Below, piece after piece: positions 1-9,627 of a DNA stretch of 64,000 bases. This DNA is from Pseudoduganella dura. Lineage in GTDB: Bacteria; Pseudomonadota; Gammaproteobacteria; Burkholderiales; Burkholderiaceae_D. The position numbers were made by a program, and so were the translations under genes. The notes under the pieces were generated by a model. That model was not told where the DNA came from. It saw nothing but the letters and a program-made list of their open reading frames with translations, and did no database searches. Location: contig NZ_WNWM01000002.1 in assembly GCF_009727155.1 (NCBI RefSeq), forward strand, positions 6,324,001 through 6,388,000, given 5' to 3'. The first letter of the stretch is position 1, and each line of letters begins with the position of its first letter.

Positions 1-689
1 GCGCCACCGGCCGGGTGGCCGGCCTGGAAGCGCTGCTACGCTGGCAGCAGCCGGAGCTGGGCCTGGTGCAGCCGGACCGCTTCATCGGCGTGGCCGAGGA
101 AACCGGGCGCATCGTCGAGATCGGCGAGTGGGTGCTGTACGAAGCATGCCGGCAGGCCAAGGCCTGGCAGGATGCCGGGCTGCCCCGTGTGCCGGTGGCC
201 GTGAACGTGTCGGCCCGTCAGTTCCGGCAGGCCGGCTTCGTGCAGGAGGTGCGCGGCGCGCTGGAGGCCAGCGGCCTGGAAGCGGGCTACCTGGAGCTGG
301 AACTGACCGAGTCGCTGATGATGCAGAACGTGGAAGGGGTGATCGCCGCGATGCTGCACCTGAAGGCGGGCGGTGTGCGGCTGTCGATCGACGATTTCGG
401 CACCGGCTATTCGAGCCTGTCGTACCTGCGCCGCTTCCCGCTCGACTATCTGAAGATCGACCGCAGCTTCGTGCGCGACATGCTGCACGACGCGCCCGGA
501 TCGGCCATCGTGCGGTCGATGATCACGCTGGGGCACAGCCTGGGATGCCGGATCATCGCCGAGGGGGTCGAGACGAACGACCAGCTGGGGTACCTGACAC
601 AGGAAGGATGCGACGAGATCCAGGGGTTCCTGTGCAGCCGGCCGGTGACGGGGGAGGCGGCGGGGGAGTTGCTGTATGCGGACCGGTAA
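1..689 (+). CDS. EAL-domain (c-di-GMP phosphodiesterase) protein, C-terminal part, 5' end outside the window
   Basis: The reading frame is open from the left edge, so this is the C-terminal fragment of a longer protein, probably GGDEF-EAL or PAS-GGDEF-EAL. The fragment is almost exactly one EAL domain. It carries the signature GLEALLRW, the NVSARQF block, ELTES, DDFGTGYSSL, KIDRSFV, EGVET and a C-terminal QGF. The metal- and c-di-GMP-binding residues of active phosphodiesterases (Glu of EAL, Asn, the two Glu, DD, Lys and Gln) are all present, so the domain should hydrolyse c-di-GMP to pGpG. Any sensory or cyclase domain lies outside the window and cannot be judged. No gene follows closely on the same strand. 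A second EAL protein is at 9628-11394. Confidence 0.9.
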   Translation, partial: ATGRVAGLEALLRWQQPELGLVQPDRFIGVAEETGRIVEIGEWVLYEACRQAKAWQDAGLPRVPVAVNVSARQFRQAGFVQEVRGALEASGLEAGYLELELTESLMMQNVEGVIAAMLHLKAGGVRLSIDDFGTGYSSLSYLRRFPLDYLKIDRSFVRDMLHDAPGSAIVRSMITLGHSLGCRIIAEGVETNDQLGYLTQEGCDEIQGFLCSRPVTGEAAGELLYADR

Positions 690-823
690 GGGATGGCGTT
701 GTCGATGACGGGCGATGCATTTTATGCAAGCAACGCTTCAGCTTGCTGCCGGTATCGAGCATCGCATCCGGTGTGTCATTCCGGCATCTGCGGCCATTAC
801 AACCGCGGAATCCGAAAACAAAA

Positions 824-846
824 ACGGCGGACCTAAAGTCCGCCGT
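824..846 (-). terminator. Rho-independent terminator of the MFS transporter gene
   Basis: A perfect 9-bp inverted repeat (ACGGCGGAC / GTCCGCCGT) encloses a 5-base loop. Read on the minus strand, the stem is followed by a T-rich run (TTTTTGTTTT), the classical intrinsic terminator form. It lies 24 bases past the stop of the minus-strand transporter. On the plus strand the hairpin is followed only by CTTTATT, so it may also weakly stop read-through from the EAL gene. Confidence 0.85.
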
Positions 847-869
847 CTTTATTCAGTCATTCGACCAGG

Positions 870-2219
870 TCAGTCCCGGATCTCCAGCTTCCGGTTCACC
901 GACAGCGCGGCCAGCGAAGCGACGGCACCGGACAGCAGGTACAGGCTCACGTAGCCCAGGCCGAAGTTGGCCGACAGGCCCAGCGCCACCAGCGGTGCGA
1001 AGCCGGCGCCCACCAGCCATGCCAGGTCGGACGTCAGCGCGGCGCCGGTGTAGCGGTGGCGCGGTGCGAAGTTCGACGTGACGGCGCCGGCGGCCTGGCC
1101 GTACGACAGGCCCAGCAGGGCGAAGCCGACGAGGATGAAGATGTTCTGGCCCGATTCGCCACCCTGGATCAGCGTGGGCACGAAGCCCGAGAACACGGCG
1201 ATCAGCGCGGCCAGCGTGCCCAGCGTGGTGCGGCGGCCGAAGCGGTCGGCGATGAGGCCGGAAGCGAAGGTGCCGATCAGCGCAATGAAGGCGCCCAACA
1301 TCTGCAGCCACAGGAAATCGTCGATGGCGCGGGTGGTGTACAGCTGCACCCACGACAGCGGGAATACGGTCACCAGGTGGAACAGCGCGTAGCTGGCCAG
1401 CGCGGCCAGGGCGCCGATCAGCACATTGCGGCCCTGGGTATGGGACAGCTCGGACAGGCTGACCGGTTCCAGCTCGCGTTCTTCGAGCAGGCGGGTATAT
1501 TCCGGCGTGGACACCAGGCGCAGCCGGGCGAACAGCGCGACCACGTTGATGGCGAAGGCCACGAAGAACGGGAAGCGCCAGCCCCAGTCGAGGAAGTCGA
1601 GCGTGGACAGGTTGCCCACCAGGTAGGCGAACACGCCCGCGGCGATCAGGAAGCCGGTCGGCGCGCCGAGCTGGCCCAGCATTGCATACCAGCCGCGCTT
1701 GCCTTCGGGGGCGTTCAGCGCCAGCAGCGACGGCAGGCCGTCCCACGAGCCGCCCTGGGCGACGCCCTGGCCGATGCGCAGCAGCGACAGCAACACGATC
1801 GCGGTCGTGCCGGCGTTGGCATAGGACGGCAGGAACGCGATGCCCACCGTGGAGATGCCGAGCAGGAAGAGGGCGGCCGTGAGCTTGCCTTCGCGCGAGA
1901 AGCGCCGCTGCAGCCACATGAAGAAGATCGTGCCGAACGGCCGGGCGATGAACGCGAACGAGAAGATGACGAAGGAGTACAGGGTCGCCGTCAGCCGGTC
2001 GTCGAACGGGAAGAACAGCGAGGGGAACACGAGCACCGAGGCGATCGCATAGACGAAGAAGTCGAAATATTCGGATGCGCGGCCAATCACCACGCCGACG
2101 GCGATATCGCCAGGGTGGATTTCTCCATCGCGAGCATTAATGTTGCGTGCGCCGCTGCTGGTGGGACTTGGCTGATAATCCGCCGGGATGTTACTTCCGT
2201 CATAGGTAGTCGTTGCCAT
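870..2219 (-). CDS. MFS transporter of the metabolite:H+ symporter (MHS) type
   Basis: A 449-residue inner-membrane protein with about 12 hydrophobic segments after a roughly 40-residue polar N-terminus. Features fitting the MHS branch of the major facilitator superfamily are the first-helix region GRASEYFDFFVYA, the RPFG motif in the loop after helix 2, and RIGQGVAQGG in helix 4, a common MHS signature region. A DRFGRR motif follows helix 8. Members import organic acids or osmolytes with protons; the substrate cannot be told from sequence. The ATG is preceded by GAGAGACGA, which serves as a ribosome-binding site. The gene is monocistronic, ends at the hairpin at 824-846, and is divergent from the cyo operon across a 268-base gap. 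Confidence 0.85.
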   Translation of the reverse strand: MATTTYDGSNIPADYQPSPTSSGARNINARDGEIHPGDIAVGVVIGRASEYFDFFVYAIASVLVFPSLFFPFDDRLTATLYSFVIFSFAFIARPFGTIFFMWLQRRFSREGKLTAALFLLGISTVGIAFLPSYANAGTTAIVLLSLLRIGQGVAQGGSWDGLPSLLALNAPEGKRGWYAMLGQLGAPTGFLIAAGVFAYLVGNLSTLDFLDWGWRFPFFVAFAINVVALFARLRLVSTPEYTRLLEERELEPVSLSELSHTQGRNVLIGALAALASYALFHLVTVFPLSWVQLYTTRAIDDFLWLQMLGAFIALIGTFASGLIADRFGRRTTLGTLAALIAVFSGFVPTLIQGGESGQNIFILVGFALLGLSYGQAAGAVTSNFAPRHRYTGAALTSDLAWLVGAGFAPLVALGLSANFGLGYVSLYLLSGAVASLAALSVNRKLEIRD

Positions 2220-2487
2220 ATTCGTCTCTCATGGATGTGTTCACAAGTTCTTTGCAAACGGGATCAGATACGATGAAACCTTACCTCGGCAGTAACCGCC
2301 TCGACTGTGCGCCGTCTTACATAAAATGCAATCGCATGAGCTGCAACGGCATCGAACGCAATGCGGCAGCATGCCGGTACGGCAACCAGAACCTGCCAGC
2401 GGGGTGAGACAAAGTGTCCAATTCCATTTCGCATGCCTGTGACGGTACAGTAGCATGTTCTCAATCCTCTGTAGCGCACATAACTTA
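2220..2487. promoter_or_regulatory. Divergent intergenic region between the MFS gene and the cyo operon
   Basis: This 268-base stretch is clearly more AT-rich than the genes around it and must hold the promoters of both divergent units. I see no convincing pair of -35 and -10 hexamers. TACAGT near 2451 is a possible -10 for cyo, but no good -35 sits 16-18 bases upstream. A small GACA-AAG-TGTC dyad lies near 2407-2417. No coding sequence is supported here. Confidence 0.4.
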
Positions 2488-3543
2488 ATGAAATCATCCA
2501 TTGTTCGCAGTGGACTGGGTCTTCTCCCCCTGTTGTGGCTCACCGGCTGCAATACGGTGGTGTTGAATCCGTCCGGTGATATCGCGGCGCAGCAAGCTCA
2601 TCTGGTGGTCGTATCGTTCCTCCTGATGTGCCTGATCGTCGTTCCCGTCATAGCCTTGACGCTCTGGTTTGCCTGGCGTTATCGTCAAAGCAACACGTCC
2701 GCCCCCTACGATCCTGATTGGGATCACTCCACCAAGCTGGAGCTCGTGATCTGGGGCGTGCCCCTGCTGCTGATCATCGTGCTGGGCCTGATCACCTGGA
2801 TCAGCACCCACCTGCTGGACCCTTACCGTCCGCTGCAGCGCATCGACCATCAACGGCCGCTGGCCGCCGACGTGCGTCCGCTGGAAGTGCAGGTCGTGGC
2901 CCTCGACTGGAAGTGGCTGTTCATCTACCCGGAGCAGGGCATCGCCACCGTGAACGAACTGGCCACCCCGATCGACCGCCCGGTCAGGTTCCGCATCACT
3001 GCTTCCTCCGTCATGAACGCGTTCTACATCCCGGCGATGGCCGGCATGATCTACGCGATGCCGGCGATGGAAACGCAGCTGAACGCCGTGATGAACAAGG
3101 TGGGCACGTACGACGGCTTCTCGTCGAACTACAGCGGCGCCGGTTTCACGCACATGCGCTTCAAGTACCACGCCATGAAGGACGCCGACTTCAACGCCTA
3201 CGTGGCGAAGGTGAAGGCCGAGGGCGGCGCGCTGCAGCGCGCGGACTACATGCAGCTGGCCAAGCCGAGCGAAAAAGATCCAGTGCGTCGCTGGGCACAG
3301 GTCGATGGCACGCTGTACAACGCCATCCTGAACCTGTGCGTCGAAGAGGGCAAGCCATGCATGGCGCAGCAGATGCATGAAGATGCCAACCGCAACGCCA
3401 AGCACGCGGCCCACAAGGAAGCGCGCCGGCAGGGTGCCAACGAGGTCGCGCGTCTGGCGCGAGCCGACGCGGAAATCTGCACGACGCCCGCGGACAAGAC
3501 CAAACTTTCCATGAAGAGCAACAATGCAAGCGTATCCAACTGA
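2488..3543 (+). CDS. cyoA: Cytochrome bo3 ubiquinol oxidase subunit II (CyoA)
   Basis: Subunit II of the proton-pumping quinol oxidase, 351 residues from the chosen ATG. The start at 2488 gives a lipoprotein signal peptide ending in LTGC, as in known CyoA; an in-frame ATG at 2455 would put 11 extra residues in front and is less likely. Two membrane helices follow (about residues 35-60 and 80-105), then a periplasmic cupredoxin domain. The CuA ligands of cytochrome c oxidases are absent, and the CyoA-typical YSGAGF and METQLN regions are present, so this is a quinol and not a cytochrome c oxidase. The C-terminal 80 residues are Lys/Ala/Glu-rich. The 3' end overlaps cyoB by 20 bases. Confidence 0.95.
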   Translation: MKSSIVRSGLGLLPLLWLTGCNTVVLNPSGDIAAQQAHLVVVSFLLMCLIVVPVIALTLWFAWRYRQSNTSAPYDPDWDHSTKLELVIWGVPLLLIIVLGLITWISTHLLDPYRPLQRIDHQRPLAADVRPLEVQVVALDWKWLFIYPEQGIATVNELATPIDRPVRFRITASSVMNAFYIPAMAGMIYAMPAMETQLNAVMNKVGTYDGFSSNYSGAGFTHMRFKYHAMKDADFNAYVAKVKAEGGALQRADYMQLAKPSEKDPVRRWAQVDGTLYNAILNLCVEEGKPCMAQQMHEDANRNAKHAAHKEARRQGANEVARLARADAEICTTPADKTKLSMKSNNASVSN

Positions 3544-5527
3544 ATCCAATGTGATCTTTGGCAGGCTGAGCTTGGAGGCGATTCCGCTCCATGAGCCGAT
3601 CCTGCTCGTCACCTTCGCCGCCGTCGTCCTGGGTGGCGGCGCCCTGCTGGGCGCGATGACGTACTTCCGCGTCTGGGGCAACCTGTGGCGGAACTGGTTC
3701 ACCAGTATCGACCACAAGCGCATCGGGATCATGTACATGATCCTGGGCCTGATCATGCTGCTGCGCGGCTTCGCCGACGCGCTGATGATGCGGGCGCAGC
3801 AGGCCATCGCCTTCGGCGACAATGCCGGCTTCCTGCCGCCGCACCACTACGACCAGGTCTTCACCGCCCACGGCGTGATCATGATCTTCTTCGTGGCGAT
3901 GCCGCTGGTGACGGGCTTCATGAACTACGTGGTGCCGCTGCAGATCGGCGCGCGCGACGTGGCGTTCCCGTTCCTGAACAACTTCTCGTTCTGGATGACC
4001 GCCATGGGCGCCGCCCTGGTGATGGCGTCGCTGTTCGTCGGCGAATTCGCCCGTACCGGCTGGCTGGCCTATCCGCCGCTGTCCGGCATCCTGGCCTCGC
4101 CCGACGTGGGGGTCGACTACTACATCTGGTCATTGCAGATCGCCGGGGTCGGCACATTGCTGTCCGGCGTGAACCTGATCGTCACGATCGTCAAGATGCG
4201 TGCCCCCGGCATGGACCTGATGAAGATGCCGGTGTTCACCTGGACCGCGCTGTGCACCAACATCCTGATCGTGGCCGCCTTCCCGGTGCTGACCGCCGTG
4301 CTGGCGATGCTGGGCATGGACCGCCTGCTGGGCACGCACTTCTTCACGAACGAAATGGGCGGCAACGCCATGATGTACGTGAACCTGATCTGGATCTGGG
4401 GCCACCCCGAGGTGTACATCCTGATCCTGCCATGCTTCGGCATCTTCTCCGAAGTGGTGTCCACGTTCTGCTCGAAGCGCCTGTTCGGCTACACCTCGAT
4501 GGTGTATGCGACGTGCGTGATCATGATCCTGTCGTACCTGGTCTGGCTGCACCACTTCTTCACGATGGGCTCCGGCGCATCGGTGAACGCGTTCTTCGGC
4601 ATCACCACGATGATCATCTCGATCCCGACCGGCGCCAAGCTGTTCAACTGGCTGTTCACGATGTACCGCGGCCGTATCCGCTTCGAACTGCCGATGATGT
4701 GGACCATCGCCTTCATGGTGACGTTCACGATCGGCGGCATGACCGGCGTGATGCTGGCGATCCCGCCGGCCGACTTCGTGCTGCACAACTCGCTGTTCCT
4801 GATCGCCCACTTCCACAACGTGATCATCGGCGGCGTGCTGTTCGGCCTGTTCGCGGGTATCAACTACTGGTTCCCGAAAGCGTTCGGCTACAAGCTCGAC
4901 GCATTCTGGGGCAAGGTATCGTTCTGGCTGTGGGTGGTCGGTTTCTATGTCGCGTGGATGCCGGTGTACGCACTGGGCTTCATGGGCGTGACGCGCCGCC
5001 TGAACGTGATCGAGGATCCGGCCATGCAGCCGTACTTCGTGGTCGCGTTCCTCGGCGTGGTCATGATCGCCGGCGGTATCGGCGCGATGCTGATGCAGTT
5101 CTTCGTATCGTTCCTGCGCCGCAAGCAGCTGCGCGACGTGACGGGCGACCCGTGGGGCGGCCGTACGCTGGAATGGGCGACGTCGTCGCCGCCGCCGGAC
5201 TACAACTTCGCGTTCACCCCGGTCGTGCATGACAACGATTCGTGGGCCGACATGAAGAAGAACGGCTACAAGCGTCCGCTGAAGGACTTCGTGGCGATCC
5301 ACATGCCGGCCAACACGGGCGCGGGCTTCATCATCGCCGCGCTGTCGGCGCTGGTCGGCTTCGCGATCATCTGGCACATGTGGCTGGTGTGCGGCCTGGC
5401 GTTCGTCGCCATGCTGGTCGCGATCATCGTCCACACGTTCAACTACAAGCGCGATTACTACATTTCGGCCGAGGAAGTCACCCGTGCCGAAGAGCGCCAT
5501 ACCGCTTTGCTGGGAAGCCATGTCTGA
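3524..5527 (+). CDS. cyoB: Cytochrome bo3 ubiquinol oxidase subunit I (CyoB)
   Basis: The catalytic subunit, about 667 residues (E. coli CyoB has 663), with heme b, the heme o3-CuB site and about 15 membrane helices. It matches the family almost end to end: [23 protein letters not shown], the heme-ligand region [15 protein letters not shown], the CuB/K-channel motif [21 protein letters not shown] with the two CuB histidines, and [10 protein letters not shown] with the heme-ligand histidines. It reduces O2 to water with electrons from ubiquinol and pumps protons. The annotated ATG overlaps cyoA. A GTG at 3551 would give the short N-terminus seen in E. coli and remove the overlap, so the start is uncertain by nine codons. 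Confidence 0.97.
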   Translation: MQAYPTESNVIFGRLSLEAIPLHEPILLVTFAAVVLGGGALLGAMTYFRVWGNLWRNWFTSIDHKRIGIMYMILGLIMLLRGFADALMMRAQQAIAFGDNAGFLPPHHYDQVFTAHGVIMIFFVAMPLVTGFMNYVVPLQIGARDVAFPFLNNFSFWMTAMGAALVMASLFVGEFARTGWLAYPPLSGILASPDVGVDYYIWSLQIAGVGTLLSGVNLIVTIVKMRAPGMDLMKMPVFTWTALCTNILIVAAFPVLTAVLAMLGMDRLLGTHFFTNEMGGNAMMYVNLIWIWGHPEVYILILPCFGIFSEVVSTFCSKRLFGYTSMVYATCVIMILSYLVWLHHFFTMGSGASVNAFFGITTMIISIPTGAKLFNWLFTMYRGRIRFELPMMWTIAFMVTFTIGGMTGVMLAIPPADFVLHNSLFLIAHFHNVIIGGVLFGLFAGINYWFPKAFGYKLDAFWGKVSFWLWVVGFYVAWMPVYALGFMGVTRRLNVIEDPAMQPYFVVAFLGVVMIAGGIGAMLMQFFVSFLRRKQLRDVTGDPWGGRTLEWATSSPPPDYNFAFTPVVHDNDSWADMKKNGYKRPLKDFVAIHMPANTGAGFIIAALSALVGFAIIWHMWLVCGLAFVAMLVAIIVHTFNYKRDYYISAEEVTRAEERHTALLGSHV

Positions 5528-6155
5528 TACCTACGTAACCTCCGCCGGCGCGGCCAGCGCCGACCCGAGCTCGCGCTACCTGGTGCGCGAGCACCATCCG
5601 GAACACGGCACCATGCTGGGTTTCTGGATCTACCTGATGAGCGACTGCCTGATTTTCGCCTGCCTGTTCGCGACCTATGCCGTATTGGGTCGCAACTACG
5701 CCGGCGGACCGAGCGGCGCCGAACTGTTCGACCTGAAGCTGATCGCCCTGAACACGGCGTTCCTGCTGTTCTCGTCGATCACGTATGGCTTTGCGATGCT
5801 GCAGGCCAAGGTGAAGAACAAGTCCGGCACGCTGCTGTGGCTGGCGGTCACCGGCGTGTTCGGCCTGTGCTTCCTGGGCGTGGAAATCTATGAATTCCAC
5901 CACCTGATCCACCTGGGCGCGGGCCCGCAGCGCAGCGGCTTCCTGACGGCGTTCTTCGCGCTGGTCGGTACCCACGGCCTGCACGTGACGTTCGGCGCAA
6001 TCTGGCTGGTCACGCTGATGGTGCAGATCAGCAAGCACGGCCTGATCCCGGAAAACATGCGCCGCCTGAACTGCCTGTCGCTGTTCTGGCACTTCCTGGA
6101 CGTGATCTGGATCGGCGTCTTCACCTTTGTCTACCTGATGGGAGTCCTGCCATGA
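5520..6155 (+). CDS. cyoC: Cytochrome bo3 ubiquinol oxidase subunit III (CyoC)
   Basis: A 211-residue integral membrane protein with five hydrophobic helices, the standard size for CyoC. It contains the family stretch [18 protein letters not shown] and, late in the protein, [10 protein letters not shown] and [13 protein letters not shown]. Subunit III binds no cofactor and stabilises subunit I. The ATG at 5520 was chosen over an upstream in-frame ATG at 5484 because it starts the normal MSDT-type N-terminus and overlaps the cyoB stop by only eight bases, with GGGA just upstream. The last bases overlap cyoD as ATGA. Confidence 0.95.
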   Translation: MSDTYVTSAGAASADPSSRYLVREHHPEHGTMLGFWIYLMSDCLIFACLFATYAVLGRNYAGGPSGAELFDLKLIALNTAFLLFSSITYGFAMLQAKVKNKSGTLLWLAVTGVFGLCFLGVEIYEFHHLIHLGAGPQRSGFLTAFFALVGTHGLHVTFGAIWLVTLMVQISKHGLIPENMRRLNCLSLFWHFLDVIWIGVFTFVYLMGVLP

Positions 6156-6592
6156 GCGGCAACAACCATAACCACGGCCACGGCCACGGTCATAAGGGGC
6201 ACGATAACGACAGTCATGGCCACGACGACCACCACGACGGTTCCGCCGTGCACGGTTCGATGAAGGATTACGTGATCGGCTTCGTGCTGTCCGTGATCCT
6301 GACCGCGATCCCGTTCTGGCTCGTGATGAACGACGTGATCAAGGATTCGTCCACGCTCGGTCTCGTGATCATCGGCTTTGCCGCCGTTCAGATGGTGGTG
6401 CACATGGTGTACTTCCTGCACATGAACGCGAAGTCGGAAGGCGGCTGGAACATGCTGGCACTGATCTTCACCGTCATCGTCATCGTCATCACGCTGGCCG
6501 GTTCGCTGTGGGTCATGTACCACATGAACAAGAACATGATGCCGAACATGCCGCATATCATGTCGCCGCAGCAGGCGCACGACATGCCATGA
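6152..6592 (+). CDS. cyoD: Cytochrome bo3 ubiquinol oxidase subunit IV (CyoD) with His-rich N-terminal extension
   Basis: A small three-helix subunit of the quinol oxidase. Residues from about 36 on ([15 protein letters not shown]) match the CyoD core, including VHMVYFLHM in the second helix. The protein is 146 residues against roughly 110 in E. coli. The extra length is mostly an N-terminal tail in which 11 of the first 34 residues are His, alternating with Gly and Asp, a pattern usual in metal-binding tails. CyoD assists CuB and heme insertion in E. coli, so a copper-handling role for the tail is a reasonable inference but unproven. The gene overlaps cyoC and the SURF1 gene by ATGA at each end. 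Confidence 0.93.
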   Translation: MSGNNHNHGHGHGHKGHDNDSHGHDDHHDGSAVHGSMKDYVIGFVLSVILTAIPFWLVMNDVIKDSSTLGLVIIGFAAVQMVVHMVYFLHMNAKSEGGWNMLALIFTVIVIVITLAGSLWVMYHMNKNMMPNMPHIMSPQQAHDMP

Positions 6593-7431
6593 ACGACGCG
6601 CCACCCGGTGGCGCAAATCCGACGCCGCAGCGTGAAGCGCGGGCAGGGCGCCTCCCTTCGAGGGGGGCGCGCATCGCCCTCGCCGCCGCTGCGGCGTTTT
6701 TCTTTTGCGCCTTTGCTTTTCTCGGCTGCTGGCAGGTCAAGCGCCTGCTGTGGAAGCAGGACCTGATCGCCCGCGTGGACGCGCGCGTCCACGCCGAACC
6801 GGTCGCCGTGCCGCGTGCTGCCGACTGGCCGCGGGTCGCCGTCGACACGCACGAGTACCTGCGCGTGCGCATCCGCGGCAGCCTGCTTTACGATTACACC
6901 ACCCGCGTGCAGACCACCACCGCGCTCGGCATCGGTTTCTGGCTGATGACGCCGATGTGCACCGACGACGGCATCGTGTTCGTCAACCGCGGCTTCGTGC
7001 CGATGCAGCCGGGCGACCTGAAGCTGCCGCCGCCGCCGGTTGCGGGCGGCAACCCGTGCGCCACGGCGGGCGGCGCGCCGGTCACGATCGCAGGCCTGCT
7101 GCGCCTGCCCGAACCGAAGGGCCGCATCCTGCGCGAGAACGACCCGGCCGGGGACCGCTGGTACACCCGCGACATCGTTCCGATGGCGGTCAGGCGCGGC
7201 ATGCCGAAGGCGGCCCCGTTCTTCGTCGATGCGCCCGCCGGCCAGGAATACCCCCGCAGTGCGGACGAGAAGCCGACCGGCGGCCTGACCGTGATTTCGT
7301 TCCCGAACAACCACCTCGTCTACGCGCTGACGTGGTTCGGGCTGGCCGCGATGGTCGCGGGCGGCTATTATCTCGTGTTGCGCTACGACCGGCGGCGCAG
7401 GACGAGGGCGACGGATGACACAGCAGACTGA
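6589..7431 (+). CDS. SURF1-family oxidase assembly protein
   Basis: A 280-residue protein from the ATG that overlaps the cyoD stop (ATGA). An N-terminal helix (about residues 27-50) contains the SURF1 motif LGCWQVKR, followed by a large periplasmic domain with the family elements RGSLLYDY, GFWLMTP, VNRGFVP and PAGDRWYTRD. The C-terminal helix includes NNHLVYALTWFGLAAM, the second SURF1 membrane segment. SURF1 proteins help insert heme into heme-copper oxidase subunit I. Its place directly behind cyoABCD suggests it serves the bo3 oxidase. No cyoE (heme o synthase) is in this operon, so heme o must be made from a gene elsewhere. Confidence 0.9.
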   Translation: MNDAPPGGANPTPQREARAGRLPSRGARIALAAAAAFFFCAFAFLGCWQVKRLLWKQDLIARVDARVHAEPVAVPRAADWPRVAVDTHEYLRVRIRGSLLYDYTTRVQTTTALGIGFWLMTPMCTDDGIVFVNRGFVPMQPGDLKLPPPPVAGGNPCATAGGAPVTIAGLLRLPEPKGRILRENDPAGDRWYTRDIVPMAVRRGMPKAAPFFVDAPAGQEYPRSADEKPTGGLTVISFPNNHLVYALTWFGLAAMVAGGYYLVLRYDRRRRTRATDDTAD

Positions 7432-8803
7432 ACAGCGGCAGGGCGGCGAGCGGCGCCGGCCGGACGGCCGCCGCGCGCAGGTGGCCGCGGCCGGCGTGGA
7501 ATTCACGGCCGGCCACAAGAACATGATGCAGCTGATCCAGCTGCGCTGGATCGCCGTGATCGGGCAGGCCGCCACGATCGTCGCCGCCATCTACCTGTAC
7601 GACATCCGCCTGCCGCTGGTGCCGATGCTGCAGGTGCTGGCCTGCCTGATCGCGTTCAACGTGGCCAGCCACCTGCGCTGGCACGAGGTGCGTTACGTGC
7701 GCAACACCGAGCTGTTCATGGCGCTGCTGGTGGATGTGGCGATCCTCACGTCGCAGCTGTACCTCTCCGGCGGCGCCACCAATCCCTTCGCGTTCCTTTA
7801 CCTGCTGCAGGTGATCCTGTCCGCCGTGCTGCTCGCGCCCGCCTATGCATGGACCTTCGTGCTGATCACGGCCGCCTGCCTGGCCGGCCTGTCGCGCAAT
7901 CACCTGCCGCTGCCGCTCGACGTGGAGCACGAGGGCGGCGTGCTGTCGCTGTACGTGCAGGGCATGCTGATCTGCTTCATGCTTAACGCGGCGCTGCTGG
8001 TGTTCTTCATCACCCGCATCACGGCCAACCTGCGCGCCGGCGATGCCCAGCTGGCCAACCTGCGCCAGCGCGCGGCCGAGGAAGAGCACGTGGTGCGCAT
8101 GGGCCTCCTGGCGAGCGGCGCGGCGCACGAACTGGGCACGCCGCTGGCCACGCTGTCGGTCATCCTCGGCGACTGGAAGCGCATGCCGGAATTCGCGCGC
8201 AATCCCGAACTGCTCGAGGAGATCGGCGAGATGCAGGCGCAGCTCAAGCGCTGCAAGGCGATCGTTTCCGGCATCCTGCTCTCGGCCGGCGAAACGCGCG
8301 GCGAGTCGTCGATCAAGACCACGCTGGCGACCTTCCTCGACGAGCTGGCGCAGGAATGGCGCAGCAGCCGCCCGGTGCAGCATTTCTTCTACTTCAACCG
8401 GTTCGGCGAGGATCTGCCGGTGGTGTTCGACGAAACGCTCAAGCAGATGATCTGCAATGTGCTCGACAACGCGCTCGAGGCTTCGCCGGTGCGCGTGGAG
8501 ATGGAAGCCACGCGCGAGGACGGCCATCTGATCCTGCGCGTGACCGACACCGGCCCGGGCTTCGACCCGGCCATCCTGGCGCAGCTGGGCAAACCGTATA
8601 ATTCCACCAAGGGCAGGCCCGGCAGCGGCCTGGGCCTGTTCCTCGTGGTAAACGTGGCGCGCACGCTGGGCGGCACCGTCGGCGCGCGCAACCGCGCCGA
8701 GGGCGGCGCCGAGGTGGTGATCCGCCTGCCGCTGTCGTCCATCGCCCTCGAAGGTATCGATCCCGCGTACATCGACCCCGAACCGGGCCCGAACCGGCCC
8801 TGA
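7415..8803 (+). CDS. regB: RegB/PrrB-type redox-sensing histidine kinase
   Basis: A 462-residue sensor kinase with six predicted membrane helices (about residues 42-205), a dimerisation/phosphoacceptor domain and an ATPase domain. Two RegB hallmarks are visible. The heptapeptide GGATNPF at residues 119-125 fits the GGxxNPF ubiquinone-sensing motif. A cytosolic cysteine (Cys280, in LKRCKAI) follows the H-box, in the place of the redox-active RegB cysteine. The H-box is GAAHELGTPLAT with His238; the N-box (NVLDNALEAS), DTGPGF and GLGLFL are intact. It overlaps the SURF1 gene by 17 bases and is followed by its response regulator. RegB kinases phosphorylate RegA when the quinone pool and oxidase flux signal low oxygen, which fits a position behind a quinol oxidase. 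Confidence 0.92.
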   Translation: MTQQTEQRQGGERRRPDGRRAQVAAAGVEFTAGHKNMMQLIQLRWIAVIGQAATIVAAIYLYDIRLPLVPMLQVLACLIAFNVASHLRWHEVRYVRNTELFMALLVDVAILTSQLYLSGGATNPFAFLYLLQVILSAVLLAPAYAWTFVLITAACLAGLSRNHLPLPLDVEHEGGVLSLYVQGMLICFMLNAALLVFFITRITANLRAGDAQLANLRQRAAEEEHVVRMGLLASGAAHELGTPLATLSVILGDWKRMPEFARNPELLEEIGEMQAQLKRCKAIVSGILLSAGETRGESSIKTTLATFLDELAQEWRSSRPVQHFFYFNRFGEDLPVVFDETLKQMICNVLDNALEASPVRVEMEATREDGHLILRVTDTGPGFDPAILAQLGKPYNSTKGRPGSGLGLFLVVNVARTLGGTVGARNRAEGGAEVVIRLPLSSIALEGIDPAYIDPEPGPNRP

Positions 8804-8836
8804 ACCGAGCCTGAATTGAGCCTGAACCGAACTGAC

Positions 8837-9376
8837 ATGACCGAAGAACAACGCTGCCTGCTGATCGTCGAGGATGACGAAGCTTTCGCCCGCACGCTGG
8901 GCCGCTCGTTCGAGCGGCGCGGCTACCATGTGCTGCATGCGGCCAACGTGGACGAAGCCGCCGCGCTGCTGGAAGAGCACACGCCCGGTTATGCCGTGGT
9001 GGACCTGAAGCTGAAGGGGAACTCGTCGGGCCTGGCCTGCGTACAGCTGCTGCACCAGCACGATCCCGACATGCTGATCGTGGTGCTGACCGGTTACGCC
9101 AGCATCAACACAGCCGTGGAAGCGGTGAAGCTGGGCGCCGCCCAGTATCTCGCCAAGCCGTCCAACACGGACGACATCGAAGCCGCGTTCGCCCACGTGG
9201 CGGGCAGCGCCGAAGTGGAGCTGACGGGCCGCGCCACGTCGGTGAAAACGCTGGAGTGGGAGCACATCCACGCGGTGCTGGCGGAAACGGAATTCAACAT
9301 CTCGGAAGCGGCGCGCCGCCTCGGCATGCACCGGCGCACGCTGGCGCGCAAACTGGAAAAGCAGCGCGTCAAATAG
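8837..9376 (+). CDS. regA: RegA/PrrA/ActR-type response regulator
   Basis: A 179-residue regulator with a receiver domain (residues 6-115; acidic pair in VEDDE, phosphoacceptor Asp56 in VVDLKLK, conserved Lys107 in AKPSN). A short Fis-type helix-turn-helix follows (about residues 145-179: ISEAARRLGMHRRTLARKL), the compact two-domain form of RegA. The ATG at 8837 was preferred to a TTG 21 bases upstream. The gene starts 33 bases after regB and should be its cognate partner. RegA acts as a global regulator of respiration and redox genes, so it may control the cyo operon that carries it; that loop is an inference. Confidence 0.92.
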   Translation: MTEEQRCLLIVEDDEAFARTLGRSFERRGYHVLHAANVDEAAALLEEHTPGYAVVDLKLKGNSSGLACVQLLHQHDPDMLIVVLTGYASINTAVEAVKLGAAQYLAKPSNTDDIEAAFAHVAGSAEVELTGRATSVKTLEWEHIHAVLAETEFNISEAARRLGMHRRTLARKLEKQRVK

Positions 9377-9448
9377 AGCACCGCGCCACGGTGGCCGGAA
9401 CGGCAACCGCCGGCGGGCGTGTTCTGCAGGGGGGCACCTGAACCTGTG

Positions 9449-9477
9449 GCGTGCGCGCAGCAAAGTGTTGCGCACGC
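9449..9477 (+). terminator. Possible terminator hairpin after regA
   Basis: An 8-bp inverted repeat GCGTGCGC / GCGCACGC with a 13-base loop lies 72 bases past the regA stop. No T-tract follows, so it is only a candidate. A TACAAT hexamer at 9512-9517 could be the -10 of the next gene, with no good -35. The rest of the 251-base gap shows nothing else. Confidence 0.35.
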
Positions 9478-9627
9478 GAGCGCAGACCCTGCGCGGCAGG
9501 CAAAATACCAGTACAATTAATGTTGCCCTGTATCATCTTCGCTTTGATCAGCCTGCAGGGTCGTTCCCGGTGCCCAATCCACGCATCGCCATTTCACGCG
9601 CCGCCCGGCGCTATTCCGACTTGACCG

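Noticed and set aside
4130..5521. A 463-codon minus-strand open frame
   Set aside because: Antisense shadow of cyoB, full of His, Arg, Asp and Glu.
7190..9475. A 761-codon minus-strand open frame
   Set aside because: Antisense to regB and regA, with non-coding composition; the plus-strand genes have clear motifs.
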